Positions 1 to 8,493 of a stretch of 38,435 bases of DNA are shown piece by piece. The first letter of the stretch is position 1, and each line of letters begins with the position of its first letter. A program made the translations under genes and the position numbers. This stretch comes from Amycolatopsis acididurans (GTDB lineage Bacteria; Actinomycetota; Actinomycetes; Mycobacteriales; Pseudonocardiaceae). The notes beneath the pieces were generated by a model that searched no databases, was not told the DNA's origin, and worked only from the letters and a program-made list of their open reading frames with translations. The stretch is from assembly GCF_012328925.1 (NCBI RefSeq), contig NZ_JAAXLS010000061.1, forward strand, positions 1-38,435. Direction: 5' to 3'.

Positions 1-145
1 AACCCACTCCTCCCCCAACCCCGATCCCCAGCCGCACTTCACCGGGAGGAACCGGCGGCCGAACGACCAACGGGCACCGGGAAAGACAAAAGATGCCTCG
101 CCGGCCGGCAGGCAACGGGATGACCACACCTGGCGGCTTCGTTTT
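1..145. other. Non-coding left edge
   Basis: No credible gene, tRNA or clear terminator is visible in the 145 bases beyond the amidohydrolase stop. It is presumably the 3' flank of the box operon. Confidence 0.4.
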
Positions 146-1003
146 CTAGATGTCCAGGCCTGGATACAGCTTTGCCGCGTTGCCTGCCAGGATGTCGGTC
201 AGTACGTCGTCCGGCAGGTTCAGTTCCATCAGTGCGCGTACGTTGCGGCTGGTGCCCGGGACGCCCGGCCAGTCCGTACCGAAGACGAACTTGCCCGCCA
301 GGCGGGTGAAATCGAACCTCGCGTAGTACGTCGGCAGCTTCTTCGGTGGCAGGCCTGAGAGATCCAGCCACACATTGTCCTTCGCCAGCGCCAAGAACGC
401 CGCGACGTCGTACCACCAGCCGCGGCCGCCGTGGGCGAAGACGAAGTTCACCTGCGGGAAGTCTTCCACCACATCCGACAACAGTTCCGGATTACCGAAA
501 CTCGTGCGCGAGCCGGGGAAGCTGCTGGTGCCGGAATGCAGGATCACCGGCACACCACGGTCCGCGCACACCTGGTACGCGGCGTAGAGTTCCTTGTCCG
601 CCGGGGAGAACGCGCCGTGTACGGGGTGGATCTTCAGTGCGACCGCGCCCAGATCCAGCTGCCGTTCGACCTCGGCGGCTACCGGGTGGTGCAGGTGCGG
701 GTTGACGTTGGCGACCAAGCGGAACCGCACCGGGTTGTATTCGTAGATCGGCAGGTTGTGCTCGATCGGCTGGATGCCGGTGGCACGCGGGCTGTACTCG
801 CTGAACAGCAGTACCCTGTCGACGCCCTCGCTCTCCATGAGCGCGTCCAGTTTGGACGGTACGGGCACACCGTCCTCATCGTAGGCCGAGCGCCAGTCGT
901 GCGGGCCCGAGAACTGTTCGGCCCACTCCAGCCAGGACGGCTTCAGCGTGTCCAGCCGTGGCGCGTGCACATGCGCGTCCACCACCGTCTTGCCATCGAT
1001 CAC
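146..1003 (-). CDS. Amidohydrolase (amidohydrolase_2 family) at the end of the box operon
   Basis: A 285-residue TIM-barrel metal-dependent hydrolase. The HxH metal motif is at H11/H13 (DAHVHAP), followed by K124 and H126 (ALKIHPVH), H156 (VILHSG), H191 (FAHGG) and a catalytic or metal Asp at D244 (FGTDWPG), the usual order for this family. The GTG start (1003-1001) overlaps the TGA of the benzoate-CoA ligase in a GTGA junction, so translation is probably coupled and the gene belongs to the operon. The family includes hydrolases and decarboxylases of aromatic or ring-opened acids. Here it may act on a box-pathway intermediate or feed a benzoate precursor into the pathway, but no substrate can be read from the sequence. 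It is the last gene of the operon; nothing codes between it and the window edge. Confidence 0.85.
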   Translation of the reverse strand: MIDGKTVVDAHVHAPRLDTLKPSWLEWAEQFSGPHDWRSAYDEDGVPVPSKLDALMESEGVDRVLLFSEYSPRATGIQPIEHNLPIYEYNPVRFRLVANVNPHLHHPVAAEVERQLDLGAVALKIHPVHGAFSPADKELYAAYQVCADRGVPVILHSGTSSFPGSRTSFGNPELLSDVVEDFPQVNFVFAHGGRGWWYDVAAFLALAKDNVWLDLSGLPPKKLPTYYARFDFTRLAGKFVFGTDWPGVPGTSRNVRALMELNLPDDVLTDILAGNAAKLYPGLDI

Positions 1004-2559
1004 GCCAATGCCCCCGGCCGGAGTGCGTCACGCACCTGTTCCCTGATCACGTTGCGCCGGATCTTGCCCGTCGCCGTCTTCGGCAGTTCCGCGACCGCGA
1101 CCACGGCCCGCGGACGTTTGAACGAGGCCAGATCCGCCCGGCAGAACTCGATCAGCGCCTGCGTGTCCACCTCGTGCCCCGCGACCGGCACCACGCACGC
1201 CACCGGCTTGTCGATACCGTCCTCGTCCGGCGCGGCCACCACCGCGACCTCCGCCACATCGGGATGCTGCAACAGTCTCTGCTCCACTTCGGACGGTGAC
1301 ACCCAGATGCCACCCGCTTTCAGCATGTCATTGAAGCGTCCCAGACACGTCAAGGTGCCATCGGGATTACGCACGTAGCTGTCGCCGGTGCGCAACCACT
1401 CGCCCTGAAACACCTGCTTCGACGTCTCGTACCGGCTCCAGTATCCGAACGCCGTCGACGGCCCGCGCACGAACAGCTCGCCCGGCTCGCCGACCGCCTC
1501 GATCGGGACGCCCGTCACGTCCCGGATCTCGACGTCGTATCCGGGAACCGCGGTGCCCGTCGTCCCCGGCACGACCTCGCCCGGCCGGTTCGACAGGAAG
1601 ATGTGCAGCGCTTCGGTGGACCCGATCCCGTCCAGGATCTCCACCCCGAAGCGGCTGCGGAACCGCTCGAACAACACCGCAGGCAACGGCTCGCCGGCCG
1701 AAACCGCCTGGCGCACCGAGGAAAACGTGTCATCGGGGATGTCACTGGCCAGCAGCGCGGAGTAGAACGTCGGCACACCGAAGAACAACGTCGGCCGGGT
1801 GGTCCGGACGCGCTCGGCGATCAGCCTCGGCGCCGGCCTGCCCGGTTCGAGCGCGACACTGGCCCCCACGGACAACGGGAAGAACGCGGAGTTTCCTATT
1901 CCGTAGGCGAAAAACAGCTTGGCCACCGAAAAGCACCGGTCATCGTCACGGATTCCCAGCACTTGGCTGCCGTAGGTCTCGCACACAGCGCGGATGCTGG
2001 CGTGCCGGTGCATCGCCCCCTTCGGGGTACCGGTGGTGCCCGAGGTGTACAGCCACAGCGCGGGCGAGTCCTCCCAGGTCTCGTAGGCCATGACCGGGTC
2101 CGATGTGGACAGTGTCGCCCAGTCGTGTGACCGCACGGTGTCGGAAAACGATTCCGCTCGGTCCAGCACGACGTCCGTGGTCTCGGGCGCCAGCGTGAGG
2201 GCCACCTTCGCGGACTCGGCGAATTCCGCGGACACGCACAGCACGCGCGCCCGCGAGTCGGCCAGCACCTTGCCCAGCTCCGGCCCCGTCACCATCGTCG
2301 ACACGGGAACCGGCACGATGCCCGCGTACATCGCGCCGAGGATGGCCGTGAGCATCTCGATGCCGTCGACCATGCAGATCATGACCCGTTCCTCGGGACG
2401 CATCCCGAGACGAACGAACCCGCCGGCGACCCGGTGCGCCTCGTCGGCCAGTTCCGCGTAGGTCAGCGTGCGGTTCGCGGTGACGACCGCGGTGCGGGCG
2501 CCGTTTCCGTCACGAACATGCCGGTCGAGCAGGTAGTCCGCCGCGTTGAAACCGGCCAT
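1000..2559 (-). CDS. Benzoate-CoA ligase
   Basis: A 519-residue ANL-superfamily acyl-CoA synthetase that would activate benzoate to benzoyl-CoA with ATP and CoA in the cytoplasm, the first step of the box pathway. The N-terminus FNAADYLLDRHV is typical of benzoate-CoA ligases. The AMP-binding P-loop YTSGTTGTPKG is at about 171-181, followed by GIGSTEALHIF, the hinge LRTGDSY and a C-terminal catalytic lysine in TATGKIRRN near residue 499. The ATG start lies 10 nt after the boxB stop. A close hydroxybenzoate or aminobenzoate ligase cannot be excluded from motifs, but the boxB/boxC neighbours favour benzoate. Confidence 0.9.
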   Translation of the reverse strand: MAGFNAADYLLDRHVRDGNGARTAVVTANRTLTYAELADEAHRVAGGFVRLGMRPEERVMICMVDGIEMLTAILGAMYAGIVPVPVSTMVTGPELGKVLADSRARVLCVSAEFAESAKVALTLAPETTDVVLDRAESFSDTVRSHDWATLSTSDPVMAYETWEDSPALWLYTSGTTGTPKGAMHRHASIRAVCETYGSQVLGIRDDDRCFSVAKLFFAYGIGNSAFFPLSVGASVALEPGRPAPRLIAERVRTTRPTLFFGVPTFYSALLASDIPDDTFSSVRQAVSAGEPLPAVLFERFRSRFGVEILDGIGSTEALHIFLSNRPGEVVPGTTGTAVPGYDVEIRDVTGVPIEAVGEPGELFVRGPSTAFGYWSRYETSKQVFQGEWLRTGDSYVRNPDGTLTCLGRFNDMLKAGGIWVSPSEVEQRLLQHPDVAEVAVVAAPDEDGIDKPVACVVPVAGHEVDTQALIEFCRADLASFKRPRAVVAVAELPKTATGKIRRNVIREQVRDALRPGALA

Positions 2560-2569
2560 GGCACGCCTC

Positions 2570-3988
2570 CTAGAGGTAAACGTACTCGTATTCGAACGGT
2601 TTGCCGTTGATCCCCTGCCGGGGCGGCGCCACCCAGCTCGCGATCTTGCCCCGCTCGTACACCGGGTGCATCAGCGACCGGACGAACGCGAGGTCCTCAC
2701 TGGTCGGCAGCCAGTGCCGTTTGCCTTCCTGCCAGGTCTTCTCGTCCACGATCGTCCCGTCCGGCGTGATGTGGTGGCCGGAGTTTATGCCCACCTGGCG
2801 GTTGAAACCAGGGTGCGGGAGCTTGAACTGGAACGAGATCTCCGCGTCGGCGAGGATCTTGTTCCAGCGCTTGACGCCGGACTGGCAGTCGGCGATGTAC
2901 TCCTCGCGAAGGTCGAGGTTGAGCAGCAGGATCTTCTGCAGTTCCTCGGTCTCCCAGGTGCCGTCGGTCCGTGGCCGCAACAGCTCGGCGGCCTCGTCGG
3001 TGAGCTGGTGATCGTCTTTGCGGCGTGGTTCGAGCCAGCGGCCCTTGAGGCCGGCGGTGTAGTAGTTCGCCGCGTTGGTGGAGGTCTCGCTGCCGAACAG
3101 GTCCAGCGACACCGTGTAGTGGAAGTTGATGTAGCGCTGGATGAGGTCCAGCGGGATCCCGCCGCGCGGGCCGATGTCCGTGGTGTCGTGCTCGCGGATC
3201 AGTTCCGCGCTGCGCTGCACCACGCGGTCGACACCCGTGGTGCCGACGAACATGTGGTGCGCCTCCTCCTTGAGCATGAACTCGCAGGTGCGCGAGAGCG
3301 GATCGAAGGCCGACTCCTTCAGCGTGCCCAGCTGGTACTTGCCGTCCCGGTCGGTGAAGTAGGTGAACATGTAGAAGGCAAGCCAGTCGGCGGTCTCCTC
3401 GTTGAACGCACCGAGAATCCGTGGCGTGTCAGGGCTTCCCGAGTTGCGGTGCAGCAACCCCTCCGCCTCTTCCCGGCCTTCCCGGCCGAAGTAGGCGTGC
3501 AGCAGGTACACCATCGCCCACAGGTGACGGCCCTCTTCGACGTTGACCTGGAACAGGTTCCGCAGGTCGTACAGCGACGGCGCGGTCAGGCCGAGCAGCT
3601 TCTGCTGTTCCACGGACGCGGGTTCGGTGTCGCCCTGGATCACGATCAGCCGCTGCAGATCAGCCCGGTACTCACCCGGCACCTGTTGCCACGCCGGTTC
3701 GCCCTTGTGCTGCCCGAACGCGATCTTGCGGTCGGGATCGCGTTCGGCGAGGAAGATGCCCCACCGGTACTGGTCGGGCACCACGTGGTCGAAATGCGCC
3801 CAGCCCTCGCGGCCGACGCTGACCGCGGTGCGCAGGTACACGCCGTGCGTTTCCAGCGTGGGGCCCATCTCGCCCCACCAGTTCATGAACTTCGGCTGCC
3901 AGCCCTCCAGCGCCCGCTGCAGCCGCCGGTCGTCGGCGAGGCTGACGTTGTTGGGGATCTTGGCGTCGTAGTCGATCTTTTCCGGCAC
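2570..3988 (-). CDS. boxB: Benzoyl-CoA 2,3-epoxidase, oxygenase component BoxB
   Basis: A 472-residue class I diiron protein that inserts one oxygen atom into benzoyl-CoA to give the 2,3-epoxide. Candidate diiron ligands follow the BoxB pattern: E122, then EEGRH (E151/E152, H155), then KEEAHH (E241/E242, H244/H245). Full length matches characterised BoxB (about 470 residues). The GTG start is 3 nt after the boxC stop, so the two are co-translated. BoxB needs electrons from a reductase (BoxA in Azoarcus); none is encoded in this window, so the donor is elsewhere or is a general ferredoxin reductase. Confidence 0.94.
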   Translation of the reverse strand: MPEKIDYDAKIPNNVSLADDRRLQRALEGWQPKFMNWWGEMGPTLETHGVYLRTAVSVGREGWAHFDHVVPDQYRWGIFLAERDPDRKIAFGQHKGEPAWQQVPGEYRADLQRLIVIQGDTEPASVEQQKLLGLTAPSLYDLRNLFQVNVEEGRHLWAMVYLLHAYFGREGREEAEGLLHRNSGSPDTPRILGAFNEETADWLAFYMFTYFTDRDGKYQLGTLKESAFDPLSRTCEFMLKEEAHHMFVGTTGVDRVVQRSAELIREHDTTDIGPRGGIPLDLIQRYINFHYTVSLDLFGSETSTNAANYYTAGLKGRWLEPRRKDDHQLTDEAAELLRPRTDGTWETEELQKILLLNLDLREEYIADCQSGVKRWNKILADAEISFQFKLPHPGFNRQVGINSGHHITPDGTIVDEKTWQEGKRHWLPTSEDLAFVRSLMHPVYERGKIASWVAPPRQGINGKPFEYEYVYL

Positions 3989-3991
3989 GTG

Positions 3992-5611
<1,620 letters not shown>

Positions 5612-5618
5612 GGGATCA

Positions 5619-5647
5619 ATTGTCTACACACATCTCCCGAACGTCAA
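5619..5647 (-). promoter_or_regulatory. Predicted boxC promoter, leaderless
   Basis: On the minus strand there is a -35 TTGACG (5647-5642), a 17-nt spacer and a -10 GACAAT (5624-5619). Transcription would start about 7 nt further on, at roughly 5612-5611, which is the boxC ATG itself. No ribosome-binding sequence precedes the ATG. This fits leaderless translation, which is frequent in Actinobacteria. Confidence 0.55.
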
Positions 5648-5658
5648 TGTTGTGTAGA
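5623..5658. promoter_or_regulatory. 8-bp inverted repeat flanking the boxC promoter, candidate operator
   Basis: TCTACACA (5623-5630) and its exact complement TGTGTAGA (5651-5658) are separated by 20 nt. One arm overlaps the -10 box and the other lies just upstream of the -35 box, a position suited to repression. No regulator gene is adjacent, so the binding protein is unknown. Confidence 0.45.
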
Positions 5659-5767
5659 AATTGGTTCGAATTCGGTAGCCGGTTGGCAGGATCTCCCCCG
5701 CGTGTGGTGGCGATGCGGGGCCGCGGCCGGCGCCGCCGCACGGCCGGACGTGCAGGGCGGCTGGGGC

Positions 5768-5790
5768 ACCGTCACCGCACGCGTGACGGT
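5768..5790. promoter_or_regulatory. Inverted repeat upstream of ilvD
   Basis: ACCGTCAC (5768-5775) and GTGACGGT (5783-5790) form a perfect 8-bp inverted repeat with a 7-nt spacer. A further GTCAC (5789-5793) extends the symmetry to a second overlapping palindrome. It lies 35-57 nt upstream of the likely ilvD -10 box, so it is probably a protein-binding site and not an attenuator. Confidence 0.35.
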
Positions 5791-5824
5791 CACTTTCAGC
5801 TCAGCTGAGTGGCCGGGGCGGGGC

Positions 5825-5830
5825 TATCCT
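5825..5830 (+). promoter_or_regulatory. Probable -10 element of ilvD
   Basis: TATCCT (5825-5830) sits 7 nt before the ilvD ATG at 5838. No Shine-Dalgarno sequence is present, so ilvD may be leaderless. I find no convincing -35 box. Confidence 0.4.
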
Positions 5831-5837
5831 GCTGTCC

Positions 5838-7508
5838 ATGGCCGATCTCAAACCGCGCTCGCGCGATGTGACGGACGGACTGGAACGAGCGGCCGCGCGT
5901 GGCATGTTGCGTGCCGTCGGCATGGGCGACGACGACTTCGCCAAACCCCAGATCGGGATCGCCTCGTCGTGGAACGAGATCACCCCCTGCAACCTGTCAC
6001 TGCAACGGCTCGCGCAGGCGAGCAAGCAGGGCGTGCACGCGGCCGGGGGCTATCCGCTGGAGTTCGGCACGATCAGCGTCTCCGACGGGATCTCGATGGG
6101 GCACGACGGGATGCACTTCTCGCTCGTGTCGCGCGAGGTCATCGCCGACTCCGTGGAGACCGTCATGGAGGCCGAGCGGCTCGACGGCGCGATCCTGCTC
6201 GCGGGCTGTGACAAGAGCCTGCCGGGCATGATGATGGCCGCTGCCCGGCTGGACGTCGCGGCCGTGTTCCTCTATGCGGGCTCGATCCTGCCGGGCACCG
6301 TGGACGGCCAGGAAGTGACCATCATCGACGCGTTCGAGGCGGTCGGCGCGTGCCGTCGCGGGCTCATCTCCCAAGAGCAGGTCGACAAGATCGAACGCGC
6401 CATCTGCCCAGGCGAGGGTGCGTGTGGCGGGATGTACACGGCCAACACCATGGCCTGCGCCGGGGAGGCGCTCGGCTTGTCGCTGCCCGGTTCCGCGAGC
6501 CCGCCCTCGGTGGACCGCAGGCGCGACCGGTTCGCCCGGGAGAGCGGCGAGGCCGTCGTCGGCATGCTCGCCAAGGGCATCACGGCGCGCGACATCCTCA
6601 CGCACGAGGCGTTCGAGAACGCGATCGCCGTCGTGATGGCGTTCGGCGGGTCCACCAACGCCGTACTGCACCTGCTGGCGATCGCGCACGAGGCCGAGGT
6701 CGAGCTGACCCTGAGCGATTTCACCCGGATCGGTGACCGGGTGCCGCATCTCGCCGACGTGAAACCGTTCGGACGGCACGTGATGACCGCCGTGGACCGC
6801 ATCGGCGGCGTGCCGGTGGTGATGAAGGCGCTGCTGGACGCGGGTCTGCTCAACGGCGACTGCCTGACCGTGACCGGCAAGACGGTGGCGGAGAACCTGG
6901 CCGAACTGGCGCCGCCCGAACTCGACGGCGAGGTCCTGCGGAAACTGTCCGATCCGATTCACCCCACCGGTGGCCTGACGATCCTGCACGGCAGCCTCGC
7001 CCCGGAGGGTGCGGTGGTGAAGAGCGCCGGGTTCGACTCGTCCCGTTTCGAAGGCCGCGCGAGGGTCTTCGACGGCGAGCAGGCCGCGATGGACGCGCTC
7101 GACACGCTGCAGCGCGGCGACGTCGTGGTGATCCGGTACGAGGGCCCGCGCGGCGGGCCGGGCATGCGGGAGATGCTCGCGGTGACCGGCGCGATCAAGG
7201 GCGCGGGCCTCGGCAAGGACGTCCTGCTGCTCACCGACGGCCGGTTCTCCGGCGGCACGACGGGTCTGTGCGTGGGCCACGTCGCGCCCGAGGCCTCACA
7301 CGGCGGGCCGATCGCGTTCGTGCACGACGGCGATCCGATCGTGCTCGACATGGAGGCCCGGACGCTCGACGTGCTGGTGGACGAGGACGAGATGGCGAAG
7401 CGCCGGGCGGGCTGGGAGCCGCCGCCCGCGCCGCGCCGCACCGGGGTGCTGGCCAAGTACGCCGCACTCGTCGGTTCGGCCGCGCAGGGCGCCGTGCTCA
7501 AGGTCTGA
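5838..7508 (+). CDS. ilvD: Dihydroxy-acid dehydratase
   Basis: A 556-residue IlvD/Edd-family dehydratase that converts 2,3-dihydroxy-3-methylbutanoate and its ethyl homologue to the 2-oxo acids of valine and isoleucine synthesis. Iron-sulfur and substrate motifs are visible: CDKSLPGMM, GACGGMYTANTMAC, GGSTNAVLHLLA and GRFSGGTTGLCVGH near the C-terminus. Length is normal for the short actinobacterial form. A cupin gene starts 1 nt after its stop. The related sugar-acid dehydratases share these motifs, so ilvD is the likeliest but not the only reading. Confidence 0.9.
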   Translation: MADLKPRSRDVTDGLERAAARGMLRAVGMGDDDFAKPQIGIASSWNEITPCNLSLQRLAQASKQGVHAAGGYPLEFGTISVSDGISMGHDGMHFSLVSREVIADSVETVMEAERLDGAILLAGCDKSLPGMMMAAARLDVAAVFLYAGSILPGTVDGQEVTIIDAFEAVGACRRGLISQEQVDKIERAICPGEGACGGMYTANTMACAGEALGLSLPGSASPPSVDRRRDRFARESGEAVVGMLAKGITARDILTHEAFENAIAVVMAFGGSTNAVLHLLAIAHEAEVELTLSDFTRIGDRVPHLADVKPFGRHVMTAVDRIGGVPVVMKALLDAGLLNGDCLTVTGKTVAENLAELAPPELDGEVLRKLSDPIHPTGGLTILHGSLAPEGAVVKSAGFDSSRFEGRARVFDGEQAAMDALDTLQRGDVVVIRYEGPRGGPGMREMLAVTGAIKGAGLGKDVLLLTDGRFSGGTTGLCVGHVAPEASHGGPIAFVHDGDPIVLDMEARTLDVLVDEDEMAKRRAGWEPPPAPRRTGVLAKYAALVGSAAQGAVLKV

Positions 7509-7509
7509 G

Positions 7510-7887
7510 GTGTTCCAGACGACGAGGGTGGAGCGGGCGGGCGAGGTCACCGCGCCCGACGGCTCCGCGGTGCGCCCGCTGTGCTCGCTGCCGGGGGTGG
7601 CGAGCTTCGCGCAGTTCGAGCTGGCGCCGGACCAGATCGCCCGCGCCGTTGCGCACGCGACCGTGCAGGAGATCTGGTTCGTGCTCAGCGGCAGCGGTCG
7701 GCTGTGGCGCGCGCACGCCGGTCGCGAGGAGATCACCGGGCTCGAACCGGGCGTCTGCGTGACGATTCCGCTCGGCACGTCGTTCCAGTTCCGCGCCGGT
7801 GCGGGCGGCTTACGGGTGGTCGCGGTGACCACGCCACCATGGCCGGACACCCCCGGCGAGGCGCGCTTCGCGGAGGGGCCGTGGTGA
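7510..7887 (+). CDS. Single-domain cupin protein
   Basis: A 125-residue small beta-barrel protein. The cupin pattern runs through HATVQEIWFVLSGSGRLW (motif 1, with metal-type H and E) and a later PLGTSFQFRAG (motif 2, in which the usual motif-2 His is not obvious). The GTG start lies 1 nt after the ilvD stop, so the two are co-transcribed. No specific reaction can be assigned; isomerase or small-ligand binding roles occur in the family. Codon 101 is the rare TTA (7810-7812). Confidence 0.75.
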   Translation: MFQTTRVERAGEVTAPDGSAVRPLCSLPGVASFAQFELAPDQIARAVAHATVQEIWFVLSGSGRLWRAHAGREEITGLEPGVCVTIPLGTSFQFRAGAGGLRVVAVTTPPWPDTPGEARFAEGPW

Positions 7888-7906
7888 CTCGAGCGCGAGC
7901 GGGCAC

Positions 7907-7940
7907 GGCCGGCTCCCGGGACAGCGCCCGGAGGCCGGCC
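7907..7940. terminator. Strong hairpin between convergent genes
   Basis: A 14-bp stem (7907-7920 against 7927-7940) with one wobble and one mismatch and a 6-nt loop lies between the cupin gene (plus) and the 3-TM protein gene (minus). There is no T tract, as is common for actinobacterial terminators. It probably stops transcription from both sides. Confidence 0.6.
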
Positions 7941-7951
7941 AGGTGCACGGC

Positions 7952-8437
7952 CTACTGCTCGGTGCTGTACGGACCCTCGTGCTCCATGCTCGGGGCCACG
8001 CGGGGGTTCCGGCCCTGCTGACCGGGTACCGGGGCGACCACCGGCTCCCGCAGCTGACGGTCGACCGGGGCCATCCTCGGGTCGGCCGTCGCCCTGGTCT
8101 GGATGTCCTCGACCACCTGCTCCTCACGCCGGCGCGCCAGCACCGCGAGTGCGATCCCGTGCACGAGCGCCAGCACCAGCAGCATCACGCCGAGCCTGCC
8201 GGCCACCCCCGGCAGCGAGCTGCCGCCTGGGAAGTCGACGGTCGACAGCACCGCGAGCACACCCAGCGCGACCAGGTGGAACAGCACCGCGACGAGCCTG
8301 CTCATCGACGAGCCTGCCTCGCTGTCCCCTTGTGCGTTCTCCAGGTACCGCTTGCCGCTGTGGTAGATGATCTGACCGTCGATCGCGACCATCAGAACCC
8401 CTACCACCAGAAAGGCCACATAGGCATCCGTGTTCAC
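7952..8437 (-). CDS. Small membrane protein downstream of formate dehydrogenase
   Basis: A 161-residue protein of unknown family. Three hydrophobic segments are visible: near the N-terminus (AYVAFLVVGVLMVAIDG), a middle one (LVAVLFHLVALGVLAVL) and a third (LGVMLLVLALVHGIALAVL). A charged, proline-rich cytoplasmic-type tail of about 50 residues follows. I chose the GTG at 8437 because a GGAGAGGAG ribosome site (plus strand 8444-8452) precedes it; an upstream start at 8476 has none. It lies 56 nt after the formate dehydrogenase stop on the same strand, so it may be co-transcribed. The His residues inside segments 2 and 3 could be heme ligands, which is speculation. Confidence 0.75.
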   Translation of the reverse strand: MNTDAYVAFLVVGVLMVAIDGQIIYHSGKRYLENAQGDSEAGSSMSRLVAVLFHLVALGVLAVLSTVDFPGGSSLPGVAGRLGVMLLVLALVHGIALAVLARRREEQVVEDIQTRATADPRMAPVDRQLREPVVAPVPGQQGRNPRVAPSMEHEGPYSTEQ

Positions 8438-8493
8438 GACGGGCTCCTCTCCTACGAAAAGGTGAATACCCGCCACGCTCGGCGGTGAAACGG

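Noticed and set aside
5612..5837. tRNA suspected from GGTTCGAATTC in the boxC-ilvD gap
   Set aside because: The T-loop-like sequence has no matching acceptor or anticodon stems; the region is explained by divergent promoters.
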